From: Lethocerus indicus
Lineage: Eukaryota; Arthropoda; Insecta; Hemiptera; Belostomatidae
DNA length: 64,000 bases
Direction of reading: 5' to 3'
Assembly (NCBI GenBank): GCA_019843655.1
Contig: JACDQD010000102.1
Coordinates: 7,325,501 to 7,389,500 of the forward strand
The translations under genes were made by a program, and so were the position numbers. The notes under the pieces were generated by a model that was not told the DNA's origin, did no database searches, and was given only the letters and a program-made list of their open reading frames with translations. Positions 1 through 12,310 of the stretch are shown here, in pieces. Numbering within the stretch: position 1 is the stretch's first letter; each line of letters begins with the position of its first letter.

Positions 1-2655
1 TCAGAGGTATCAAAGGTTCAATATGTCATGTCTACAGATGTGAGAGAGTGGCCCGGTACTATCAACAAATATTTGCGTCAATATAGACGCAAGTAAAAGT
101 AAAAGTATATATTAGACCAATGTACGTAAGACATTAAAATAATTTGAACGAGTTTTATATTTTTATTAAATCAAAAATAGGTTACTATGTATTTGGGATT
201 ATTCTACAGAATATAAAGAAAACATAAGTTATTAATAGAATTATAAGTTTAACTATTTGATATATTTATTTTCAGATATTTTTTTTTTAGTTTCCAACAT
301 CAATATTTACGGTTGAGTGCTTTTGTTCGAAACTGATTCTGCATGTTAGACACAATTCCTAACCGTACTCGTCAGTGCAAAATTATGTGCGCTATCATAA
401 TTAGTTATGATAGCGATTAACTTGTTTGCATCATTCAGTATTGGCATGAAATTGCTAATTCGATAACGGTGATATTTTTATTTCCCAGTGCAAATTCCAA
501 CGCAAATGGTATTAACTTTATAACCTGAAGGGAATATACCTTAGAATAATTTAAAATTATTAACAATCTGTTAATATATAATTTGATTTCGCTGAATGGA
601 GAATGGACTCCAAATCCTTGCAACTTTATTTCACTGAGCGATTATGTTTTTTGCTCGGATATAATTCAAATAATTTAACCGGTTTTTCATCTTCATTACC
701 TGTACATAATCTGGCGTAATGTTCCGTTAAGCTTCAGTTGCGAAAGAACTAATAAAGCCGAGAACAGGAGGAGACAGCTATTTAACGATTTCCGAATAGC
801 TTCGCCCGTCTCCCCGACCGAGAGATGTCGACTGTGATAGAGGGCAGGCCGGGTGCAGGTGGGGCGACCGAAGTGTAATTCGGTTCAGCGACGTCTCTGT
901 TATTTTTCAGTAAAAAAGTGGATAAAAAGAAAAATATGATAAAAATAGGGGATGCTTTTGTCTCGAGTAGGGTGCCTTAAGGGCCCATTACCTTGATGAG
1001 AAGGTCCGAGGAGTTATGTCGAACATTTCGTGAGCCGCTCCCTCTCACTGGGGTCTCTGGGGGGACGGCGAAAAGGGGAGGGGCGCGTCGGGCGCAGAAT
1101 TATCTAAGTTTCAACCTCCAGATAATTCTACCCTCTCCGCTATTTTACACCGACTGGAAAAGTTGGAGCCCCACTAGAAAAAATTGAGCCGTTCGCTCAG
1201 GTCTACTTGAAACTTTTTCGGAGAGCTTCTATTTGTTTTATATCTGTAAATTCATACGCCAGTTTTATTTATTTTTTCCGTTCATAAGTTTTTGCCACGT
1301 GTGGATCGTTTGATTTTGAGTGGCACGATTATTAAAATGTTGTCACCAAGTAAAGGTGGAAATACAAATAAAAATTTATATTAAATAACATCACATTTCC
1401 TATCACTCTTCTATCTGCAAACGCATATTTTCTCTTAAGATATACCAGTTACGGCGTTTCATCATCATCAGTAGAATTTATACTGTAATATCTTAAGATA
1501 AAAGATTGTCCGATAAGAATTCTAAGTACCTGCTGCAAACTGACGGACTTTTACTGCAGATAGAACGATACCAAATCCATCTGCAATCGAGAATCGAAAA
1601 AGCGATGAAAATGTTCCATTTTAAGTAGATATTACGCCTGGTTGCGACTTGTCTAAGTACGAGTACTTTAGAAAGTTATCAGATTTTACATGCCGTCATT
1701 ACTTTCATAATAGAACGACCTTTCAGTCAGTAACTTGTTCTATTTGCGCATAATAAATTGATAGTTGCAGCGAAATATATAAACATTCCGAATACAACGA
1801 TTAATGCCTCGCAATATTCTCCCGGCTTAAATCGAAAATTCATTAGTGGAGCAATGTCCGATATATATTTTTGAATAGCCCCCTCAGAACTCGGCAAGAA
1901 ACTGTTGGAGAGGGTCGTGTGGCGCATTGAAAGTTGGGGACAGAGCCCCGGGGATAGGAACGAAAGGGAAGCGGAACATCTTATCGGGGACCGAACGGAG
2001 GGGGCGGTATTACACTGTTTGTGTGTCCCAGGGCGATCTGCCCCCCGCCACCCCCGAGAGCCGGGATTAAATTCATCCGGAACGGTGGTGGGGCGGGGGC
2101 GGCAATTTGCGGCCTAATATCCGCCCTTCTTTTGTCGGCCCATGAAAGCCGGGTCCGGGCCACTTCCGTGTTTCGACCGGAGCCCTCTCCCCCCTTTATT
2201 TATATCCCATTTATTCGATATCACAGAGAGAAACTATCGCCCGGACCGTGACCGAATATCACGAAAATAATACAAGTAATTATACGGCTCGACTTCAAAA
2301 TGAGACTATCCCACGAGGCACACCACAATATGAAAATAGGTAATATTGTGAATTGAATTGTGAACATTTACGGGAGTATTATGTCTGTTGTTTACCGCTT
2401 TTTAAATAGATAGGCCCTCTATTTAAAAGGTGTTGTGTATATTCACCTAAACAATACTCTTCATCGCGGTCTAGAATAACGTTTATGTGGGCGACCGATA
2501 GCGGGAGTGGAAAGATCAAGACATTTCTATAAAACATATTTCTGCCTGCCGACATGAGAAAAGGCTCAACTAGTTCGCTTCACTTATTTCGACCGGACGT
2601 GTTTTCAATTATTGACGTTTTCTATATCCTCGGTCGGATTACGTCGGACTGCAAG
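1..2655. other. intergenic, no gene seen
   Basis: AT-rich DNA with GC-rich pockets near 790-1170 and 1930-2260. The open frames here are short, overlap on both strands and show no family motif. I see no RNA gene or conserved block. Confidence 0.6.
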
Positions 2656-2814
2656 ACTGAACACCGAGTTAACATCAAGTTCCTACCGGGACTGAAACTT
2701 TTCACCAGCTTGGGCAAGAGTTTTTCGAAAGGCAGAGAAAGCGTGAACGATGACGATCGCAATTCGATGATAAGATTGAAAAACTGCCAGACGGTGTGTC
2801 GAAAGTGTATGCAT
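2656..2814 (+). pseudogene. decayed mariner-type transposase fragment (HTH region)
   Basis: The translated stretch contains EHRVNIKF followed, after a shortened linker, by GRESVNDDDR. In mariner/Tc1-like transposases the N-terminal helix-turn-helix region has a very similar pair of motifs: an R-V-N-I-K-F-like start, then a segment ending in F-K-E-G-R-E-S-V-E-D-D-E-R. Here the spacing between the two blocks is about half the usual length, and the frame ends soon after at a stop (2815-2817). No catalytic DDE/D domain is visible downstream. I read this as a relic with an internal deletion, not a working gene. The identification rests on remembered motifs. A chance match is possible, but two motifs in the right order in one frame make it less likely. 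Confidence 0.45.
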
Positions 2815-2817
2815 TGA

Positions 2818-5800
2818 AGAATTGGCTAAATTGCTCGAACAGGTGAGAGTGAATTGGGGAGAAACGGGTGAATTTTTCACCAAGAGATAACCAAGATTTT
2901 TATACATGGCAGTGATAAGGGGAATGCTGTTAAGATTCACCACCTGCGGCGTAACTCATAAATGTTAATACTAATTGTTCTAAGGACGCCATAATGTCTA
3001 AGGTGATATAAGGCTTAGTGACCTAATGAACAGACGTGAATGATTTAGGAAATATACTTTCTCAGAATTGCGATAAGAATTGATAGTAATTGTCGATAAT
3101 GACTGATTATTAGAGGCCGTGCTTTCTACTAGAAGGTCAACTAAAGGTTTCGAGATTGCTTGTTTTTCCTATTAGCTCGGCATTCGGACTGAAGACCGTG
3201 ATTATAAAGCATTTTCTATTTAATTCCTAGAAAAAAGAATGTAGCGTGTAAAACATTTATACCAGAGAATTTGTGAATACTTTTGTTGAGCATTGTTGAG
3301 ATTGATTATTTATGATTTTGACCTATGAAGGTCAAAAATATTTTGACAAAATTTACAATGCCTAAGGGAAAAATAAAATTCCATCATAAATGGATAATAA
3401 AATACAGGCATTAAATTTAAATTTGCGTCGTCATAGTCCAATTCAATCCTAAATTATTGAACCATAATCACTCGCAGTACAGTTTCGGTTCGAATACGAG
3501 ATTTTTTAAATATAATCTTTAATAAATTACGATATTGTTCAGTTACCGCTAGAAGAATGGGAATCATTTTTTAAATACGGGCCTGAAGAAATTATCCTTG
3601 TAAATGATTCTGACAGAACAATTCTGGGAATGAGGAGAAAGTAAGTTGCCAAATCTACTGCGGCGACGAATCTTTGGGGTACAAAGAATTTACCCTTCGG
3701 AATGACATTCAAAGCGGCAATTAACGACTACATAATCAGACGCCATTATGAGGCGCAGAATAGAAAACCGTTTTCTGAATAAATTTCGGCTTGACAAGTG
3801 GGCCCACAGCTTTCGATGAAGTCTGCATCATCGGTTTTACCAGATTTAGTACGTTATTAATCCACGCGCCCAAGCACAAAAACTTAACTTATCAATATTT
3901 CAATAGCAAATATTTCAATCCATTCCAACCATCAATCAATTAGATATACTACACGTGGACCTCTCAGATGTTACTGGCGCATTCTGGGAGATGATGCAAA
4001 CAGTTTTTTCACAGTTGTATAATATCGTCGGGCCCCGTTTTTTATTTTCTCGGCCGCTAATTATGCCCGATCCGACCCTGGCCAGAGTTCGTTATTCTTT
4101 GAAATATCGCAAGCCGATTCGAAGATAACGGACCAGTTCTACTTGCGTTGGGTTTCGCAGGGCGCCCCAAGGCCGTTGTTTACATTCCAGAACACCGAAC
4201 GGGATTCGGGATGTCATATTTTTTTCAGTGAGTTTCCTCAACTGAAATGATTTATGCTTTAGAAAACTGAACAATAAGACTGTTTAGGTCGGTTACAGAA
4301 TTTAGACCGGTAACAGGAAAAAACAGGATGTTTTTATTCTATGTAAGTGCTTGTCAATTTTATTTATCATCATTTTTGTACAACCGGTTATTAATGGGTA
4401 AAATTAGGCCTGGAGCAGACAGGATTAGTACAGATTATTTTATAGAACTTTTTTAGAACGAAAATTATTCAACATTCTTGATTTCTTATTAGAAAACCAA
4501 TGGACTATGGATACACTATTAATTCTACCCAACCGCGGATTCAATTATGGACGATTTATGAATATGCAATATATATTCACCGGGGTAATTCAGAAATTTC
4601 CCCCTTCCTCGACCGTCGTACATCCGGGAATCAAGTCCTTTATGGTAACAATTGCTTTTTATCAAGAGTAAAGAGCACTAGACTAGAAGGACCCGATATG
4701 AGCCTGAAACACTGACATCTGTCATCCATCAGGATACGGACGTTTTATCCGGTATCATAAAAGGGATAAAAAGAGATAAGCGACTGCCAAATTCTGCGGA
4801 CACGAAACGGACAAAGATTCAATTTTTTTTTGTTTGCCTCTCAAACAAATAAGACCGAGTGTTTGCCGTCTTGTTTATTTGCGCCGATTGTCAACTGAGT
4901 GAAACAATTTCCCGTGCGGTTATAATTAGTGTTTGTTTGGACGGCGTTAAATCAGATTCCTCCAGACGATAAAAACAAGTGTCAACAACAAAAAAGAGGA
5001 TTATCTCTGAGAGCCATCCCCTTGACTAACAAAAGAAAACAGCACGACGCCAAATTAAAATTTAAAAAAAATTACCATCTTCCGGTTAAGATTGCAGATA
5101 ACAGAGGCCTGTGACAATATGGACCTACTGTAATTTTTTTTTATTTGGCCCAACTGATTTCTACATTTATGTCGACGAAATAAATCCGCCTGATACATTT
5201 TACTCTGCAAAAACGTTGTAACATGCGTCTCAAGTGTGCGAGTCGGAAAGCGAGGTATCAGAATATCATGTTTTTCCCAATATGAACACAGCCGGTGAAA
5301 TGTACATGTGTAGGAGAAAAGAACAGGAAGTACGACTCCAATTCATGTCACCTACAGACCCATCAAACCTATTTCACGTACGCTTACGTCCTGTAACCTA
5401 GACCATAAAAGCTAACCCGCTTATTTTAAAAGATTAATTTAATTTAATTGCAGGTAGTTTTTTTTCATGTTTTTACATACCGCCATGTTTACAGAACGTG
5501 CTGGGCATATATTTTAAGCGAAAACTGTTAACCAAACCTGATATTTTCAGAGGGTAAATTTACGACTAGTTTTATTTCAGGTAATATTATACTGGGGTAT
5601 AATTCTTTTTTCATTCGATGGGAACATTTTTGTATGTGATGTGTGAAGCTGGGTGTATTTAAATTATCGCTCGTATGATTTGGATACAAAAATGTGAGAT
5701 GAAACTTTTACTTCTGAGAATATGGCGCAGTAATAATTAAGTGGTTGGGGCCAATTGCCTAATTGGTACAATTACAGACTTAATGATCCTTCTTCGATTT

Positions 5801-8800
5801 CTTACAAAGAACGGTACCAACGGTAAATTCACATACTAGGCAATGGTGCTAGGTGGCCGGTGTTTACTGCTCCAATTTCAATTGACTCACCCTTTTATCT
5901 CTGTAAATTTCCACATTGTGTATCGCATTAGATTAGAAGGAGATCAACAGTGGAAAATTAGGTCCGACTCCTGTTATTATTTCAGGGGACCGCGGGTGGA
6001 TAACAACGCTCCAAGCAAACCAACATATCGTGTTTACGTACGGCTCTTGTTTGCGGAATGAGCTGCACCGAGATTATCCCAACGTTCCGCACGCGGAAAA
6101 CTTCTGCACAAATTTTTGCATTTGTTTATTTCTTGAAAATCTTGAAAATTCAGTAGTCTACACGATTTGTTATTGCCGGTCGAGACAAATTGGCGACGCA
6201 CCATTACATTCTAAACCGTTGTGACCGCTTATTTATTGTGTAGAGAGTAAGTGGGATGTAGTTGAAGCGTCTGAGATTGAATTATTTCACTATGTGATCC
6301 AAGTAAAGAGAGAGAGAAAGAGAGAGAGAAAGATAGAGGGGGGGAAAGTGTGTAATTTCGTGAGGATATTCGAGTAGGCGGTATGCATACGCGGCTCCGG
6401 CCCCGTTAACTCATTAAGTATGCAATTTTCCAAGATTCCAAACGAAAACGTTTCCATATCCTCGCTCAGCGTTCTTCCTGTCAGGGCTGACGCTCTTTTA
6501 CATCCTAATGTGAAGAGGCTACGGCGTGTCGTCCGAATTAGAGCGTGATGGGCACGGTTAAACCGTCAGGTTGACAGACGCCTATTCCTATTACGAATTA
6601 TTCTGCTTTCGACTAAAATTTTCACACGGGTTGCCCTGCAGCATTTTTTATACAGTATTTTCTAGAACTCTGAGAAACTATGACTTAAGGATTAGGTAAT
6701 TATTATTGGTGATAAGGGAGTTATTTTCCTGGGCGACATAATTTTAACTGAGGCCATAATCAAACATTTTCATCCTATATTTCTCGCCTTTCCGCATTGC
6801 TCAATTTGTCTCGAATATTTAGAAATCTAATAGGCTAAATCCTAATTTATAAATATTATGCCTTGTATTATATTACGGTTGTGTCGATGCAATTGATAGT
6901 CGCTGTATACAGGCTATAATGCGGAGCTGAATAACGGTGGAGGTACTCCGTACGTATACACGAATATGGTCTGAATGTATTAAATCTAAATCAAAACTTA
7001 CTTTGACCAAAAACCGTTTTCTTACCCGGCGTTCTGAGATCGGGTAAATATTTTATTTTTCTGATAACAGTATATTTTGATCCGTCTTCAAACGAAAGCG
7101 AAACGGGCCGCTTCTCTTTCAGATTGGGGGACGAAAGAATCGAGGGTCTCCTCTGTCCAACGGTAAAATGTCATCACGAACTTATATTTAGAAATAACAT
7201 ATTTCTGCCTTACGTTTATTCCATTGGCAAAACCTTTAAGGATGTAAGATACCTATTATACTATATAACTACCATTAATTTTCTTGTCAAGATAAACTAA
7301 TCTTGTAGGGGCTAATCGCAAATATTACTATTGCCTCCTGGTCGCATGCTAGATTGTTAAATCGATCATTGGCTCAATAATCAATGTTTAAAGTTCCACT
7401 AGAATATATTGTTTTCTATTACTGTATTTACAATGATGAGAAGCCGAAATCGGCTTGGAATAACGTATTTGACAATAGATTCTGTAAACAAAGTTTTGTA
7501 ACTAGCTCTATCTTATTGGTAAGTTAGAGCGAACATTGGTAATAACAGTTGAAATGAAATTAGGGAAATAGGCGGTTCCGACTTTCAGTTTACTCCGTGA
7601 AGTGAGGGTGTTGTTTCTCATACTCCTTTGCCAATTGTTGTTTTTTATAAACCCCAGTTTGACACCATATAAAAGTGATTTATCCGTACAAAGTTTCGGG
7701 AACCGTTCCCGGGCTTGCGATAGGCTTTATCTTTACGAGGTCTGCGCTCCTTGGGAGTCCGTAATTGGGGCGAACTCATTAATAAACCTCCCTGAAATCC
7801 TTATCTACGTTCCGGGAATATTCATCAATAAAGAAATATGAAGTACTCAGAGCCCCTGTTGCGGTTAAGACACAGGGAGAAGTCCCATTAAGAGAATTAA
7901 TGAGAATTCCGGCGAGGTATTAGTGAGTGATGGGTTTCCGGTTCCGTGGACAAACGCTACAAAGTATTAACTTCAAAAAAGGCCAACCCATTCCTTTAAG
8001 TAATGGGAAAAGTAGACAAACCCTTACACGAGTCCTCTTAAACAAAACATAATATTTCTGTGTAATATTAAGAGGAGTTCTTATACGGTTATTTTCTTAT
8101 GGGGGAATATTAAAACCCAAACGAAACGAGGACAACCATCCTATGAAATATTGTTACCCTTTCATCAAGCAGAAAGAAGATTGCTAGCAATTAATTAGCG
8201 GTTAACGTTATGCAATTCCGGTGTTAATTCAAATGTAGAATTGCTTAGTTACTTACCTCGGGTTGAACAAAATTTCTCTCCCAGCCCGCTGCGTTCATTT
8301 TCGTAGCATGTGTACTAGACAAACGAGACGGTTTCCATTTGTCTCTTGTTTAAGTCCGCTGCCGTTTTTAATTCCTTATTTAACCCGACTTAGTTCCACC
8401 TTTACACTACCGATAAATTGCACCACCTACAATTCTCCATTTAAACTACATTCTGAGCGTTGAGGGAGCCGATGTAACCAGTGTAAAATACTGTAAAATA
8501 AACAAATTTAATGGGCGAAAATTATTTTCTGTAAATGCAGCACCTTTATGTACGATGTTGGCTGAGATAAAATGCAGAAATTAATCCTGTAACTTAAAAA
8601 AAAATACCGATTATTCGAGCTTATTTTTTTCTTTATTTAAAACCTTAAAGCGTACATTTTCGAATCTATAAAGGTTTGATGACTGTTCATTTTTGATTAT
8701 GTGCGGAAATAGCTTATTACTTTACGTTAGGTATAAAAAACCGCGATCTCAGTTGAAAATCCACTGAAAATCTGATTTTAATAATAGTAGCTCCATTCTG

Positions 8801-9041
8801 AGAGAAACTGGTAGGTGAGGAGTAGTTAATTTTCGATCGAATGTTGTGTCGGTTGAAACGCTATCTTGCTTTTTTGTTGCGTGGAGGTGTTTGCGATTGA
8901 AATTTCTTTTTTTAGTAATATTTAAAAAAGGCAACATTTTGTGGAGAGATATGGCCCGTTTCGCAAACCGGTTTTGTAGCGGAGATAAAGCCGGGTCCGG
9001 AGTCGAGGATCAAGAATTGGAAATGACGCGCGATGTTTACC
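2818..9041. other. intergenic, no gene seen
   Basis: No convincing gene in about 6.2 kb. It holds a purine (AG)n tract at 6306-6348 and a small perfect 9-bp hairpin at 8033-8041/8068-8076. All open frames are under 80 codons and lack recognisable motifs. Confidence 0.55.
6306..6348. repeat. (AG)n purine-rich simple repeat
   Basis: A run of GA dinucleotides interrupted by A and ending in a G tract. It is an ordinary microsatellite. Confidence 0.85.
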
Positions 9042-9150
9042 GAGCGTGATTAGAGCGTGGACAGAAGCCAGGACGTCACAGTGTCCAGCCACATATAAGA
9101 GTCCAACGGACGATCGGTTATTAACAATTCGCTTTCAGCTCAACAGTTCA
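9042..9150 (+). promoter_or_regulatory. promoter of small-protein gene 1 (CRE-like box, TATA, initiator)
   Basis: In order: GAGCGTGATTAGAG at 9042, GACGTCAC at 9072-9079 (the core of a cAMP-response element), TATAAG at 9094-9099, and ACAGTTCAAC around 9144 as a possible initiator. An earlier start near 9124-9137 fits the TATA spacing better. The same series of boxes stands before gene 2 (20371-20450), so they are probably functional. Binding of a CREB/ATF-type bZIP factor is inferred from the box alone. Confidence 0.65.
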
Positions 9151-9200
9151 ACAGGTCCAAGCCGAGAGCGATCTATATCGTAGCGCAATAAACATCTAAG
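9145..9200 (+). other. non-coding exon 1 of small-protein gene 1
   Basis: A short leader without any ATG, ending at CTAAG followed by the donor GTTAGA (9201). Its start is estimated from the initiator. It is paired with the acceptor TTGAATTCAG at 10631-10640, which gives a 1,440-base intron. Gene 2 has the same arrangement with a near-identical donor (AAAG/GTTAGT). Confidence 0.55.
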
Positions 9201-10640
9201 GTTAGAATCAATTATTTTTATATGTTAGCTTACGTATTTCTGCGAGAGAGTGTTGGTTGTATTTCGTTGCTCTAACTTGACGTGTGCGTTTGTTTCGGTC
9301 TTGTTGAATGATGAATTTTCAGTTTTGAAATTCATGAATACGTACTGTTTCGCGGCATTGCTTAATTATGTTCATGACTGGCCGTTTGGAGTGGAGTGCC
9401 GCCCAAGAACCGGCTTAAAACTGGAGCAATTCAAAATGTTTTAAAATTTACGGGCTGTTTCTTAATTAGTTTCCAGCGTCTTAATTATCTGAGAGTGTTG
9501 AAATTGTAGGCCAGAGGTTAGTTGCTTCCGCCAATTAGTTTACTCGACGGTCCAACAGATTTAGGTCAGGAAAAAATCTTCAGAATAAGTTATTAAAATG
9601 TAAGCTTCGTTTCAGAAGGGAGATTGAAGTCAAAAGCCTTACTGTTGAATCCCCTTAATATTATTTATGTAATTACTTAATTTAACGTGTTCCGATAAAA
9701 ATAAATTTACGCGTTTCATTTGTTGCTAGTTCATTTCAACAAAAATTACACTAGACCGTTCTTTCAGATTTGGTTTACAAATTCGAATAATTTTCATACT
9801 CACAGTAACTTGGAGAAGTTAAATCCATTACTGTATAGCTAATTAGTACAATAACTCCGCGAGTAATAGTACTGACTGACTGTACATGCTAAGAAATGTA
9901 TTCCTCTCTAAGCATTTGGGTAAAGTATTATTGTAGGATACCCAATTTGCGTTCGGCAGATAAGCCAAAGAGACCGGAGAGTCTGGAAACTTTCCCGGTG
10001 TATCCTGTAATTTATTCAGACTGCAACCGCAGAAAATATGCAAATTGGCGACGATAGTTTGTGCCGCACAATTTCGAAGATTTAAAAGGCTGTTTTCGTG
10101 TGTATTTTAACACTCGGCGGAGTATCGTACAGTAAACATTTAAATAGCAGTTAGAATAGACATTCGGCAATAACAGAATACTCGATACGAAATACTATAA
10201 TAACAATAATATATGAGTTTTTCATTATACATAAATGAATAATAAATTAGGCTCTCTTAGGCGTATTGCAATTTTCTTCTACATGGTGACCTTAAATCAT
10301 TTTGAGATCGCGTGAATAGAAGATTTTTCGTTTCGGTTAGAGAATTTCACTTAAACTTTGTTTTGAGTTAAAGCAATATTCACGCGCGCTGAATTGCTAC
10401 CGACCGGAATTCAACATGTCATTTACCGGCTTTCAAAATCTTCAACATAACAGCAAACATCTCTCGATTAAACTGTTTACGTTGCACACTCTGGATCCTT
10501 TAAAACCCTTAAATTTAATTGGTAAACGGAGAACACTCGGTTGTTCAGCTTAAGGACTATTCACCGAGCCATAAATAGTCATCGGTCATGATTTTAAAAG
10601 CACAAACCGGTCAACTAATTTTACACGCTTTTGAATTCAG

Positions 10641-10841
10641 ATGCTGGTGGGATCTTGTAGTCGCATATGCAAGGGTGGCGTGCAGACTGTTTACTGGCAC
10701 GCTAAGCCCGGCAGTTCGGATAGGATGATAAAAACTGTGAAGACACTGGTGGCCAAGGAAGTCAGGCCTAGGTCGCCAGCCCCTCAAACTTCCGCCCCTA
10801 CCTTATCGTCGGCGTCCAATTCGACACCTTACAAGCTCTGA
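10641..10841 (+). CDS. small-protein gene 1, unrecognised conserved family (66 aa)
   Basis: I do not recognise this protein. It is a basic 66-residue polypeptide with no signal peptide or membrane segment. Residues 1-37 align without gaps to the protein at 20834-21025, with about 25 identities including SRIC, GVQTVYW, PG and MIKTVKTL. The conserved block has one shared cysteine, a Y-W pair and a Lys-rich stretch that could form an amphipathic helix. The C-terminal half is Ser/Pro/Thr-rich and unlike its paralogue except for a TP near the end. The start is well supported: the ATG is the first base after the acceptor CAG, no ATG occurs in exon 1, and position -3 after splicing is A. An AATAAA at 11216-11221 may be the poly(A) signal. 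Conservation of protein but not of flanking DNA argues that it is translated. Function is unknown. Confidence 0.7.
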   Translation: MLVGSCSRICKGGVQTVYWHAKPGSSDRMIKTVKTLVAKEVRPRSPAPQTSAPTLSSASNSTPYKL

Positions 10842-11107
10842 AAACACGTAAGACCTTCAGATAAGATTCATCGGGGGCCTTGGCCTCCTCTACAGCCCTC
10901 CTCCTCCTCTATGCTTCGGAGATGCCCGGCATCCACCCTACTACCGGGCCTTATATTTTACTTCATATGAAGCTAATATTATTTAGCAGTGATGCTGTGA
11001 CTTCAGTTTCGGTTGGAGGAGGGGGGCGCCTCGTTAATATGTGTTTAATAGTTTTAAAAGTTTTGTAACATTAAGTATATTTCTGAAAGCACGATTAAAT
11101 TAGTCTC

Positions 11108-11114
11108 AGCTTTA
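11108..11114 (+). promoter_or_regulatory. AGCTTTA heptamer in presumed 3' UTR of gene 1
   Basis: The heptamer matches the Brd box known from 3' UTRs of Drosophila Notch-pathway genes, where it is a target of the miR-4/miR-79 seed family. One copy in a few hundred bases can occur by chance, and gene 2 lacks it, so this is only a note. Confidence 0.15.
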
Positions 11115-11215
11115 GAGGGCGCATTACAAGAAGAACAATTAGAGTTTTGTGAAGTGGAAACTTTTAATTGAACTGTCGCTAATTGGTGCTGTAAATATTC
11201 TTCGACTGTAAAAGC

Positions 11216-11221
11216 AATAAA
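11216..11221 (+). terminator. possible poly(A) signal of gene 1
   Basis: First canonical AATAAA seen downstream of the stop codon at 10839-10841, about 375 bases away. Confidence 0.4.
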
Positions 11222-11886
11222 TTTGCGCTCAAAGGGAGAAAAGTACTCAAAATTTTAAAAATGACTAAAATTATTTCCGAAAATTGACCTTCGGAAATTG
11301 ATATTCCTTATTTTAACGCTACAACAATCCCAATTACCACTTTTTTAGCCAACAACTAAAACGTAAATTTTTTACGAGATATACGGAAACATTCGGTCTG
11401 GAAAATTGCTTTGCACCGTAAAACAAGTTCTAGACAATGTCTAAAACGAATTTAAGCCAACCGAAACGAAGATTTCTGTAATAAGAATTCTTCTAATGGG
11501 CGAAGAATAGGCTGAAGGAGGTTTCTGAAGAATTTCACTCAGCGGCGACATTTTTACCTTTTCCCATCATCTGTTTTCAACTTTGAATCAATCTTCAGAC
11601 TCAGTCATGCGAGTCTCGGCTAACGTTCCTCCTTTAGAAAACCAGGCCCGTCCCGCGTACGCTGAATATTCACAATTGAAATAATCCGTTGCTTGCTGGA
11701 GCGGTCCGATTGGGGAATGCGAACGCGCTGTAATTTATTCAGAATATAAAATCTTCAATACAGCCAAAGAGTCGATACATTCTGGAATGGAATATTTGAA
11801 TCTACTCCCCATAAAACCGAACAAGGGTCGACCGTGTAATTTGAATTATTCAAGAATTATGTAAGTTGACAGACGAATCGCTAAAA
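11222..11886. other. intergenic, no gene seen
   Basis: AT-rich spacer between gene 1 and the third TATA/initiator unit. No reading frame or repeat is worth naming. Confidence 0.5.
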
Positions 11887-12310
11887 TATATAAATTGCGT
11901 TAAATGTTTGCATCATCAATTCAGTTACTCATTGTTCCTCTTATAGGTTTTATTATTAGAACGATTCCGGTAAGGGATTTATTATTTTATATTTGTATCT
12001 CTATTGACTGTATTAAATATTAACTGCGAAATATCGTAATGTCTATTCGTATTTATGAATTGAAGCTAGTACAGAAAATCGTACTATTATAATGAAATGC
12101 CAATGTGTAATAATACAAAATCAGTTTTATAATTAAGTTTTTGTTTTTTCCTTTCAGGTGATCGAGCAGAACGAGAGTATTATTGTCGGAGTTTACACGC
12201 TTCGCAGTTTCTTTAATGTATATAATACTAATTTATATTGTATCCATCTAGTGGGTAGTATTTTTTTTATATTTAATGAACAAATATGTTCGTATATGTC
12301 ATATAAATAA
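11887..12310 (+). ncRNA. candidate short spliced transcript without a long ORF
   Basis: TATATAAA at 11887-11894 is followed 36 bases later by TCAGTT (A at 11923), an arthropod-type initiator at normal spacing. A 47-base first exon would end at the donor GTAAGG (11970). A good acceptor (a T-rich run then CTTTCAG, ending at 12157) follows 188 bases on, and AATAAA lies at 12305-12310. The spliced product of about 200 bases has no conventional ORF and shows no likeness to the small proteins on either side. The layout (TATA, initiator, short exon, intron) copies genes 1 and 2, but the CRE-like box is absent. It could be a non-coding RNA, a paralogue that has lost its coding part, or chance. Confidence 0.3.

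Noticed and set aside
8033..8076. 9-bp perfect hairpin with a nested AATATT pair
   Set aside because: AT-rich short palindromes of this size are common here by chance.
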